Shown in pieces: positions 19,362-27,387 of a DNA stretch of 51,449 nt. Origin of the DNA: an uncultured Clostridia bacterium. Lineage in GTDB: Bacteria > Bacillota > Clostridia > TANB77 > CAG-508. How positions within the stretch are numbered: the first letter of the stretch is position 1; every line of letters starts with the position of its first letter. The notes below the pieces were generated by a model. The model was not told the origin of the DNA. It searched no databases and saw only the letters and a list, made by a program, of their open reading frames with translations. The stretch is from NCBI GenBank assembly GCA_947626865.1, contig CANQTZ010000003.1, positions 1-51,449 on the forward strand, written 5' to 3'. A program made the translations under genes and the position numbers.

Positions 19362-19521
19362 GTGATAAAAAAAATAGCATGGGAAACATTTAAAAATACT
19401 GGTGATATTAACGCTTTTATGGAGTTGAAAAAAATAGAAAAGATAGAAAACGAAATAAAAGAGCGGTATGCAAAATCAAGCACCAGAGCAAATAGGAGAA
19501 AATCTAAAATATAATTTATAA
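19362..19521 (+). CDS. yqzL: YqzL-like small protein, containing the only CGG-T codon
   Basis: Starts with GTG 19362 behind AAGGAAGTGAG. The N-terminus KIAWETFKNTGDINAFMELK is the YqzL-type pattern, and the position between era and recO is diagnostic. The in-frame CGG at 19464 is followed by T. Unshifted, the protein ends at 19514 with a basic ERYAKSSTRANRRKSKI tail (50 residues). With the same +1 skip as elsewhere, it ends at 19521 with EGMQNQAPEQIGENLKYNL (52 residues), whose codons look more like the rest of the genome. I favour the shifted form, with modest confidence. Function of the family is unknown. Confidence 0.7.
19464..19467 (+). other. Possible +1 frameshift site 7 (GAG CGG T, yqzL-like)
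   Basis: The only in-frame CGG not followed by A; a skip would read GGT, still glycine. Ambiguous. Confidence 0.5.
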
Positions 19522-19550
19522 AAAGAGCAATTATATTAAGAGGAAACAAA

Positions 19551-20279
19551 ATGGCAAATATAAAAATAAATGGAATTGTATTATCAGAAAGTAATATGGG
19601 AGATTTTGACAAAATGCTAACAATATTAACCCCAAATTATGGAAAAATATCATGTGTGGCCAAAGGAGCAAGAAGACCCAAAAGTGTTCTTTTGGCAGGT
19701 ACACAGATGTTTTGTTTTGGGGAATATTTGGTATATAAAGGAAATTCAACTTATCATATTAATTCGGTAGAACCAATTGAGATATTTTACAATCTTAGAA
19801 CTGATTTAGAAAAGTTGAAATATGCTGTACATATTAATAAAATTGTAAAAGATATAACACAAGAAAATGAGAATTGTTTTAAAATATTGCAATTATTATT
19901 AAATACACTTTACATCATATCACAAACAGATAAAAATTTAGATATGGTGCTAGGTGTATTTAAGTTACGTTTATTATGCTTTTTGGGGTTTACACCTAAA
20001 ATTCTAGGATGTACTAGTTGCAGAGAAAAAGAAGATTTATCTTGTTTTAGCATAAAAGATAATGGAATAAAGTGTAAAAATTGCGGAAAGCAAGATACAA
20101 GCACTATACAAATTAGCGAAAGCACATTAAGTGCTATAAAATATACAGTAACAGCTCCACCTAAAAAGTTATATTCTTTCAATTTAAAGGAAGAAGCCTT
20201 GGAAGAATTCAAATTGCTAACAAAACTTTATTTTGACGAAAAATTAGAAAAGCAGTATAAGTTAGAAGAATTATTTTAA
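19551..20279 (+). CDS. recO: DNA repair protein RecO
   Basis: 242 residues. The N-terminal OB-fold has INGIVLSESNMGDFDKMLTI and GKISCVAKGARRPKS; the helical domain carries the FKLRLLCFLGFTP block and a four-cysteine zinc site (CTSC at ~165, CKNC at ~185). RecO loads RecA with RecR on SSB-coated DNA. Start ATG behind AAGAGGAA. It ends the era cluster. Confidence 0.95.
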   Translation: MANIKINGIVLSESNMGDFDKMLTILTPNYGKISCVAKGARRPKSVLLAGTQMFCFGEYLVYKGNSTYHINSVEPIEIFYNLRTDLEKLKYAVHINKIVKDITQENENCFKILQLLLNTLYIISQTDKNLDMVLGVFKLRLLCFLGFTPKILGCTSCREKEDLSCFSIKDNGIKCKNCGKQDTSTIQISESTLSAIKYTVTAPPKKLYSFNLKEEALEEFKLLTKLYFDEKLEKQYKLEELF

Positions 20280-20289
20280 AAAACAATCA

Positions 20290-20318
20290 TTGACAAGCAC
20301 AAAAATAATGTATATAAT
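20290..20318 (+). promoter_or_regulatory. hpf promoter
   Basis: Consensus TTGACA (20290-20295), 17-base spacer, TATAAT (20313-20318), 30 bases before the ATG. Confidence 0.85.
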
Positions 20319-20347
20319 AAAGCCATAAAAGAGAAAGGAGCGATTTT

Positions 20348-20875
20348 ATGAAAATTAAAATAACAGGAAAGGAACTAAAGATAACAGAAGCAATAAATGA
20401 TTATGTGGAAAAAAAATTAGACAGAATTGATAAATATTTTGAAGATGCACAAGCAGACGTTACTTTAAAAACAGAAAAAAATGAACAAATAGCAGAAATT
20501 TATGTAACAGCAAATGGAGAAAAATATAGAGCTGTAACAGAAGACAAAGATATGTATGCATCTATTGATAAGGACATAGACATCTTAGAAGGTCAAATCA
20601 GAAAAGCAAAAACTAAAAAAGAAAAAATGATGAAAGAAGCATCTATAAAAACAATGGAAGTAAAAAATGATAATATAGCACAATTGCAAGATGAAATAGT
20701 AAAAATATCTTATTACGAAATCAAACCAATGTTACCAGAAGATGCTGTTCTAAAATTAAAAGAACAACCAAGCCATAACTTTTTGACATTTATTAATGTA
20801 GAAACAGGAAAAGTAAATGTAATACATAGATTAAAAGATGGAAAAAATTATGGTTTAGTAGAACCAGAAGCTTAA
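20348..20875 (+). CDS. hpf: Ribosome hibernation-promoting factor, long form
   Basis: 175 residues. The N-terminal S30AE/RaiA domain (1-~100: KITGKELKITEAINDYVEKK, DKDMYASIDKDIDILEGQI) is followed by a linker and the dimerisation domain (~115-175: ISYYEIKPMLPEDAVLKL, HNFLTFINVETGKVNVIHRL) that defines long HPF. It pairs 70S ribosomes into 100S dimers in stationary phase. A perfect consensus promoter precedes it and AAAGGAG is the ribosome binding site. Confidence 0.96.
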   Translation: MKIKITGKELKITEAINDYVEKKLDRIDKYFEDAQADVTLKTEKNEQIAEIYVTANGEKYRAVTEDKDMYASIDKDIDILEGQIRKAKTKKEKMMKEASIKTMEVKNDNIAQLQDEIVKISYYEIKPMLPEDAVLKLKEQPSHNFLTFINVETGKVNVIHRLKDGKNYGLVEPEA

Positions 20876-20888
20876 AAATAATAAATTA

Positions 20889-20936
20889 GTTTGAAAGAAT
20901 GTAAGCTTTCATTTCTATGTGTGCATTTTAATTAAG
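20889..20936 (+). repeat. Second copy of the dpaA-leader repeat
   Basis: About 45 bases match 3014-3059 with few changes (TTGAAAGAATGTAAGCTTTC, ATTTCTATGTGTGC). Read from TTG 20891 it gives MKECKLSFLCVHFN and stops. There is no ribosome binding site, so this copy is not expected to be translated. Confidence 0.65.
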
Positions 20937-20969
20937 AGGGAAAAGAATGGAATTTAATATGAAATATAA

Positions 20970-20999
20970 AAAGGCAGGAAATCAAATCCTGCCTTTATG
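20970..20999. terminator. Hairpin between hpf and the SASP gene
   Basis: AAAGGCAGGA pairs with TCCTGCCTTT around ATCAAA; it can serve both convergent genes. Confidence 0.7.
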
Positions 21000-21061
21000 T
21001 ATATAAAAGCAAAATTTAACTTCCCGCAATCTATAAAATAAGAAATGTTTACAGGATTATC

Positions 21062-21259
21062 TTATTTCATTTGTTGTTCAGCTTGTTGTATCATTTTTCT
21101 AACCATGTTACCACCGATTTTACCAGCGTCTTTAGAAGAAAGGTCTCCATTATATCCATCTTTTAAAGTAACACCAACTTCACTAGCTACTTCATATTTA
21201 AATTTATCTAAAGCAGACATAGCTTCTGGAACTAATTTTTTATTTGAATTGTTTGCCAT
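21062..21259 (-). CDS. Small acid-soluble spore protein, alpha/beta type
   Basis: 65 residues, start ATG behind GGAGGTG. The family core is complete: EAMSALDKFKYEVASEVGV and GDLSSKDAGKIGGNMVRKMI, including the GPR germination-protease cleavage region (KYEVASE). These proteins coat and protect forespore DNA and feed amino acids to the germinating spore. A forespore-specific promoter is expected but not assigned. Confidence 0.97.
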   Translation of the reverse strand: MANNSNKKLVPEAMSALDKFKYEVASEVGVTLKDGYNGDLSSKDAGKIGGNMVRKMIQQAEQQMK

Positions 21260-21375
21260 TGTTTTTTCACCTCCTGTAATATTACATATAAGAAAAAACC
21301 TTTGCTTTTTCTAATACTATCATTTGCTAAAAAAGATAAAAATAAACAAGTAATTTTTTCCAAAATAAAAAAATA

Positions 21376-21560
21376 TGGGATGTGTCGTTTGGGACAGGCA
21401 CTAATGGCACATCAATGTGCTTTTTGGGACAGGTTAAGTAGCCAAAAAATGGATTGCATTTTTTTATATTTTCTCGTAATATCAACCATTGTAGACACTT
21501 AACCTGTCCCTTTTGATACATCAATGTGCCATTAGTGCCTGTCCCAAACGACACATCCCA
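21376..21560. repeat. 185-bp element with 64-bp terminal inverted repeats (family B)
   Basis: Left arm 21376-21439 and right arm 21497-21560 are near-perfect reverse complements, sharing TGGGATGTGTCGTTTGGGAC, AGGCACTAATGGCACAT and GGGACAGGTTAAGT. The arms differ mainly in a central ~13 bases. The 57-base centre is AT-rich and non-coding. The layout resembles a MITE or REP doublet and would form a very long RNA hairpin. The rest of the 393-base gap between the SASP and HAD genes shows nothing else. Confidence 0.85.
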
Positions 21561-21652
21561 AACGACATATTCATTATTTTGTGCACTTGCCAAATGTAGA
21601 AAAAAGGATTATAATGTGGAAAGATGTAAGTTAAGGAGAGGAGAAAATCGGT

Positions 21653-22522
21653 ATGTATAAATTGGTAGCAGTGGATTTGGATGGAACAATGCTAAATCAA
21701 TATGGAATAGTAACGCAAAATACCAAGAATACCATAAAAAGAACAATAGAAAAGGGAATTGATGTTATTATTGCATCAGGAAGACCAATAGATTCTATAA
21801 AAACGATTGCGAAAGAAATTGGAAGCGAAAAGTATTTTATAGCTGGAAATGGTGCTTTAATTTATGATATACCAAAAGAACAAATTATATACGATAAACA
21901 GTTATCTAAGCAAAAAGTTCTAGAAATTATGAAAATATGTGAAGAAAATAGCATTTCTTATAATTTGTATACAAAAGAAACAATTCTGGCAAAAGCACTA
22001 AAATACAATGTTTTATATTATCAAAAAGAAAATTTAAAAAAACAAGAAAATGAACAAACCAAAATTAGTATTATCAAAAATTTATATGAATATGTAGAAA
22101 AAAATGATGAAAATAAATATCTAAAAATAACAATTTGTGATGATAATAAAAGTATATTTCAATCAATTATAAAAAAATTAAGAAAAGTAGATGAAATAGA
22201 AGTTTTAGATGTTTCGCACATGTCTAGAAAAACAATAAAACAAGGGACAGAAGAAATTAACATTGAATACTATTATACTGAAATAACATCTAAAAATGTA
22301 GATAAATGGGAAGCAATAAAATATTTAAGTCAAAAATTAGGAATAAATTCAGAAGAAATAATAGCAATTGGAGACAATATAAATGACAAAAAGATGATAG
22401 AAGAAGCTGGAATGGGAATTGCAATGGGAGGAAGTACACCAGTTATAACACAAGTAGCAAATTATGTTACCACCTCAAATGAAGAAGAAGGTGTTGCAAA
22501 AGCATTAGAAAAATTTTGTTAA
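21653..22522 (+). CDS. Cof-type HAD-superfamily phosphatase
   Basis: 289 residues. The nucleophile motif DLDGTML (8-14) opens the protein, motif II is ASGRPIDSI, and motif IV is AIGDNINDKKMIEEAGMGIA near 240; a C2B-type cap lies between. Enzymes of this group dephosphorylate small sugar phosphates or flavin and vitamin phosphates; the substrate cannot be deduced. Start ATG behind GGAGAGGAG. Apparently monocistronic. Confidence 0.92.
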   Translation: MYKLVAVDLDGTMLNQYGIVTQNTKNTIKRTIEKGIDVIIASGRPIDSIKTIAKEIGSEKYFIAGNGALIYDIPKEQIIYDKQLSKQKVLEIMKICEENSISYNLYTKETILAKALKYNVLYYQKENLKKQENEQTKISIIKNLYEYVEKNDENKYLKITICDDNKSIFQSIIKKLRKVDEIEVLDVSHMSRKTIKQGTEEINIEYYYTEITSKNVDKWEAIKYLSQKLGINSEEIIAIGDNINDKKMIEEAGMGIAMGGSTPVITQVANYVTTSNEEEGVAKALEKFC

Positions 22523-22605
22523 AAGGATGTATTTAAGTAAATATTACAAAAATGTTACAGAAATATTACAGTTTTATGAACTTTTAGTAACAGCAAATAA
22601 AAATA

Positions 22606-22634
22606 TTGATTTTTGACTTTATTTGAGTTACAAT
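22606..22634 (+). promoter_or_regulatory. Candidate promoter of the Tad locus
   Basis: TTGATT (22606-22611), 17-base spacer, TACAAT (22629-22634), about 60 bases before the first Tad gene. Confidence 0.5.
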
Positions 22635-22695
22635 TAAATAAATGGGTATTTTGTAAAAAAATATAGAAAAATAAATTAAAAGGGAGGAATTTGCT

Positions 22696-23814
22696 ATGGC
22701 ATCAAATCCAATGCAAAGGAAAGCAAGAAATTCATTTTTATTAGGTATGTTATTAATGTTAATAATTACAGGAGCTATCATAGCATTGTTATTCATGCAA
22801 TTAATGGATAAAAACAAAAAAGAAAAAGAACAATTACAACAAATGGTAAATGCTTATGTATTAAATCAAGATGTAAAATCTGGACAAGTAATTACTAATG
22901 ATATGTTAGAAACAAAAACAGTAGACAAAACACTTGTTCCAAGCAATGCAACAAGTGACATACAGGTAATTGAAAACTATGCATTGCAAGATAAAGAAGG
23001 AAATAATGTTATTACAAAAACAGACAAAGAAGGAAACGCAAATTTATATTTACAAAAAGATGGAGAAGATTATCAACTATATAAAGAGGAAGAAACTGAA
23101 AATTATTACATAGAAAGAAACAACAACAAAGAATATGTAGAATTAAATAGTGTGCCATTAGTAGCAAAAGTAACTATGAAGAAAAATACACTAATGACAA
23201 CAGAATTATTATCAAAAATAGATAGTGTTGTACAAAACGACGTAAGAAAACAAGAATACAACATGATTGTTTTGCCAATGGATTTAACAACAGGAGACTA
23301 TATTGATATAAGAGTGTTACTACCATCTGGACAAGATTACATTGTAGTATCTAAAAAAGAAGTAGAAATACCATCTATTAATGGAGTAGACTCAGAAGAT
23401 ACAATATGGATAAATCTAACTGAAGATGAAATATTACACATGAGTTGTGCAATTGTAGATACATATAAAATTGCTGGAGCTAAAATTTATGCAACAAAAT
23501 ATACAGAAGCTGGAATGCAAGAAGCAGCAACACCTACATATCCACTTAGTGAAAATACAACAGCATTATTAACATCAAATCCAAACATATTAGAAAAAGC
23601 AATGAATGAAATAAGAGCAAGATATAGTGCAGACAATAATGGAGATGGAAATAGTGATTTACCAAACTTAAGAAATAACTATATTAATGGTGTAATTGAT
23701 AGCCAAGGAGAACAAGCAGATTCAAATGTAGACACAAAAATGCAAGAAAGTATAACGAATTCTAAAAACAAGAGAAAAGAATATTTAGATTCTTTAGCAG
23801 GAGTAGTAGAATAG
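22696..23814 (+). CDS. CpaB/RcpC-like pilus assembly protein (SAF domain)
   Basis: 372 residues, ATG behind AGGGAGG. One N-terminal transmembrane helix (~14-36) is followed by a SAF-type segment (VNAYVLNQDVKSGQVITNDM) and an RcpC-like region (VPLVAKVTMKKNTLMTTELL, DLTTGDYIDIRVLLPSGQDY). The C-terminal ~80 residues are polar. CpaB/RcpC proteins lie in the periplasmic or extracytoplasmic part of Tad systems. It is first in the locus and 16 bases before the next gene. The match is by motif and context, so the family is likely and exact function inferred. Confidence 0.75.
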   Translation: MASNPMQRKARNSFLLGMLLMLIITGAIIALLFMQLMDKNKKEKEQLQQMVNAYVLNQDVKSGQVITNDMLETKTVDKTLVPSNATSDIQVIENYALQDKEGNNVITKTDKEGNANLYLQKDGEDYQLYKEEETENYYIERNNNKEYVELNSVPLVAKVTMKKNTLMTTELLSKIDSVVQNDVRKQEYNMIVLPMDLTTGDYIDIRVLLPSGQDYIVVSKKEVEIPSINGVDSEDTIWINLTEDEILHMSCAIVDTYKIAGAKIYATKYTEAGMQEAATPTYPLSENTTALLTSNPNILEKAMNEIRARYSADNNGDGNSDLPNLRNNYINGVIDSQGEQADSNVDTKMQESITNSKNKRKEYLDSLAGVVE

Positions 23815-23830
23815 GAAAGGAAGATAAAAC

Positions 23831-24529
23831 ATGAAGAAAATAGGGTTTATAGGAGCTTACGATAAAATAGATTTAATCATATATATTGCTAGAATATTAA
23901 CTGTTTTAAAGAAAAGGGTTTTAGTAATAGATAGCACAATGATGCAAAAAGCCAAATATGTAGTTCCAGCTATGAACCCTACTTTAAAGTATGTAACAGA
24001 TTTTGAAGATATTGATATAGCAGTTGGCTTTGAAAATATAGAAGATATAAGAAGATATTTAGGAATGGGTGAAGAAAAAGAACTAGAATATGATATCGTA
24101 TTAATTGATGTAGACAGTATAAAAGGCTTTAAAAATTATGAATTACAAGATGCACAAAAAAATTATTTTGTTACTTCATTCGATAATTATTCCTTAAAAA
24201 AAGGATTAGAAATATTAAGTAACTTAGAAGGAACAGTTAGTTTAACCAAAATATTATATGCAAAAAACATATTAAAAGAAGAAGATGATTATTTAAATTT
24301 TCTATCTTTAGGATATAAAATTGTATGGAATGAATATAAAATATATTTTCCAATAGAAAACGGAGATTTGAGTGTAATTTACGAAAATCAAAGAGTAGAA
24401 AAAATACGATTTAAAAAGCTAAGTGTTCAATATAAAGACAGTTTAGCATATCTTGCTGAAGAAATATTAGGAGATGTAAGCGAAAATATTATTAGAAAAA
24501 CTATCAAATTTATTGAAAAAGGAGCATAA
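23831..24529 (+). CDS. CpaE/MinD-like protein with degenerate P-loop
   Basis: 232 residues with a SIMIBI/MinD-like topology: MKKIGFIGAYDKIDLIIYIA stands where the deviant Walker A should be but lacks GKGGxGKT, and YDIVLIDVDSIKG resembles Walker B. It is probably a non-hydrolysing partner or localisation factor of the intact ATPase encoded next, 2 bases downstream. Other explanations (a Tad-locus-specific protein unrelated to MinD) remain possible. Confidence 0.6.
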   Translation: MKKIGFIGAYDKIDLIIYIARILTVLKKRVLVIDSTMMQKAKYVVPAMNPTLKYVTDFEDIDIAVGFENIEDIRRYLGMGEEKELEYDIVLIDVDSIKGFKNYELQDAQKNYFVTSFDNYSLKKGLEILSNLEGTVSLTKILYAKNILKEEDDYLNFLSLGYKIVWNEYKIYFPIENGDLSVIYENQRVEKIRFKKLSVQYKDSLAYLAEEILGDVSENIIRKTIKFIEKGA

Positions 24530-24531
24530 AA

Positions 24532-25374
24532 ATGGCTATTGTAACTTTTTGGAACAATGGAAGAGAACAGACAGGAAAAACATTATCAATTGCAGCTATA
24601 TGTACACATTTAGCAATTGAACACAACTATAAGATATTAGTTATTTCAACAGGATTTAGAGATGAAAATTTAGATAACTGTTTTTGGGAATCAACAACCA
24701 AAAAAACTAAGAAAAATTTAGGCTTGTTTGGACCTAATAACAGTATTGCTATGGAAGAAGGTTTTGCAGGATTAACTAAAATTTTAAGAAGCAACAAATT
24801 ATCAGCAGATGTTATTACAAACTATACAAAAATTATTTTCAAAGAACGATTAGAAATTTTGCAGACCTTTAAAGGAACACTAAACGAATATAACGAAATG
24901 CAAAAATATTACATAGACATAATAAATCTAGCAAATAATTATTATGATTTAGTATTAGTAGATTTAGATAGAGAAGTAAGTGAAGAAAACAAAGAAACAA
25001 TATTAAAAAACTCAAACTTGATAATTGCAAGTCTAAGCCAAAGATTGACAAGCATCAAAACATTTGCACGAATGAGAGAAGAACAACCAATCTTAAAATC
25101 TAAAAAAACATTATTATTAATAGGTCGATATGACAAATATTCAAAATATAATATTAAAAATATTTCAAGATATTTAGGAGAAAAAAATAAAGTTTCTACA
25201 ATACCTTATAGTACATTATTTTTTGAAGCATGTGAAGAAGCAAATGTACCAGACTTATTTTTAAAACTTAGAAAAGCAGATGAAGAAGACAGAAATAATT
25301 TCTTCTTATCAGAAGTAAGAAGAACAACAGATAATATTATATACAGATTACAAGACTTGCAGATGAAAATGTAA
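24532..25374 (+). CDS. CpaE/MinD-like ATPase of the Tad locus
   Basis: 280 residues. The Walker A is NNGREQTGKTLSIAAI (8-23), followed by a MinD-like beta strand ILVISTGFRDENLD and the Walker B NYYDLVLVDLDREV near 145. TadZ/CpaE proteins place the pilus machine at the pole or membrane. It is followed after 12 bases by the CpaF-like motor, supporting the role. Confidence 0.72.
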   Translation: MAIVTFWNNGREQTGKTLSIAAICTHLAIEHNYKILVISTGFRDENLDNCFWESTTKKTKKNLGLFGPNNSIAMEEGFAGLTKILRSNKLSADVITNYTKIIFKERLEILQTFKGTLNEYNEMQKYYIDIINLANNYYDLVLVDLDREVSEENKETILKNSNLIIASLSQRLTSIKTFARMREEQPILKSKKTLLLIGRYDKYSKYNIKNISRYLGEKNKVSTIPYSTLFFEACEEANVPDLFLKLRKADEEDRNNFFLSEVRRTTDNIIYRLQDLQMKM

Positions 25375-25386
25375 GGAGGGAAACCA

Positions 25387-27355
25387 ATGTCAATAACTAA
25401 CATCATATTAATATTGGTAGTTATAGGAATTGCATCATATTTAATTTTTTATACTATAAAAAAGAAACAAACAGCTGAAGTAGAAACACAAATAGACGTA
25501 GACGATAAAACATATACCATAGAAAAAATGATGGAATTTGTAAAAAAGAGACTAGATGAAATTACAAAAATAAATTTATATGATATAGGACTTTCAGAAG
25601 AAGAATTAAAAAGAAGAAAGAACAAAAAATACGAATTAAAAAAGGCTTTAAAAGGTTGTACTTATGGTGACGTAAATGATAAGAAATACGTAAAAGAATT
25701 AATTTTTGATTTGTTAGAAAAAGAATATGGCGTTTCAGAAGAAAATATATCAAAAGCAATTCCTTTTGATGTTCCTTCATTATTAACAGCACAAGATAAA
25801 TTTGATATATTAATATATATGTATAAAAAAGACTTTGGATATGAAGCATTAACAGAACTTATAAAAAAATATAATTTAGCAGCATTAAAATACATAGAAG
25901 GAGAAACAAAGCCATCTTATGCAATAACAGAAGAAGAAATAGAAGACATTTATGAAAAAGAAAACATCGTATTAAGTTTCCAAGATAAACTATCAGTTAT
26001 AGTACAAAGAATATATCAACGTTATAAAGGATATAGCAGTATTGATGAAGTAAGAGACATGAATATAGACGGTGTATCTGGTGGAGTATCTGGTTTACCA
26101 GAGAGTTTCTTGAGCCAAGTTGCACAAACAGATGGAGACTATTTAGACCAAGTATCAGAACACAAAGTACCAAGAGCATGTGACAGTATATGGATATTTT
26201 TCCAAGGTAAATCAATTCGTTTAGCATTCCTATCTTTCGGAACAGAAGCTGAACTAAAAAGAGTATGTCAAAATATATACAAATACAATAACCCAGGACA
26301 ATTATCAGACACAAATGGATATAAAATCAATGAAATGAAAGACGGCTCCAGAGTCGTTGTTGTAAGACCAAGTTTCTCTGAAACATGGGCATTCTTCGTA
26401 AGAAAATTCGACGTAAAACGTTCTACATTAGAGCAATGGTTCAAAGGAGAACCAGGATGTGACCAATCAATTGAATTATTAAAATATTTAGTAAAAGGAG
26501 CCAGAATTATATCAATAACAGGTGAGCAAGGTTGTGGTAAAACAACAATGCTTATGGGTATGATAGAAAACATTTATGAAACCATGAACATCCGTGTTCA
26601 GGAAACTGCATTCGAGCTTCACTTAAGAAAAATATACCCAACCAGAAACATACTTACATTTAGAGAAACAGATACCATATCAGGACAACAAGGTCTTGAC
26701 GTTCAGAAAAAAACTGACGGTTCTGTTAATATAATCCGGAGAGGTTGCAACAGACCCCGTAGCATCTTGGATGATACAAGCGGCCCAAGTTGCATCAAAA
26801 TTCACATTATTTACTCACCACGCAAAAACATTTCCAAACTTAGTAACAGCATTAAGAAACTCAATGTTAAGAGCAGGAGTATTCAAAAACGAAAAAACAG
26901 CAGAAGAACAAGTTGTACAAGTATTAAACTTTGACATACATTTAACAAAAGACTTTAGAGGAAAAAGATATGTAGAAAGAATAACAGAATGTATACCAAT
27001 CGAAGAAAAAAATGAATACACATTTGATTACAGAAATGAAAAAACATTAGAAGGAAAATTTGACAAATTTTTTGACAATGCAACACATTATTTTACAAAA
27101 ATAACAGACAGACAATTATATACTTATCGTAACATCTTAGAATATGTAGATGGCGAATATGTTATTACAAATCCAATTACAGAAGAAAACTTAAAAGGAA
27201 TGAGAGCAAACATGAATGATACAGACTTAGAAAAATTTGACCAATTTGTAGAAAGACACTGGAAAAAACAAGCCAAACAACCTATTACAGTAAGCGCAAC
27301 ACCGGTAAAAGAATTACCAAAAAAACGTGGAAGAAAATCGAAAGAAGAAATATAA
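25387..27355 (+). CDS. cpaF: CpaF/TadA-like secretion ATPase (+1 frameshift in Walker B)
   Basis: 655 residues after one shift. An N-terminal membrane helix (~4-24), unusual for CpaF, is followed by an N-domain and a RecA-like motor with Walker A GEQGCGKT (379-386). Frame 0 reaches DGSVNII and then CGG at 26737; skipping C gives GEVATDPVASWMIQAAQ, where Gly451-Glu452 form the catalytic Walker-B-type GE. The His box FTHHAKTFPNLVTALRNSML and the C-terminal domain follow to TAA at 27355. Without the shift the enzyme would lack its catalytic Glu and everything after it. The ATPase powers pilin assembly at the inner face of the membrane. Confidence 0.9.
26737..26740 (+). other. +1 frameshift site 8 (ATC CGG A, cpaF)
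   Basis: GGA from 26738 supplies the Gly before the Walker-B glutamate of the CpaF motor. Confidence 0.92.
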
Positions 27356-27387
27356 GTAATTTCACAAGAAAGAAGGTGAAATAACAA

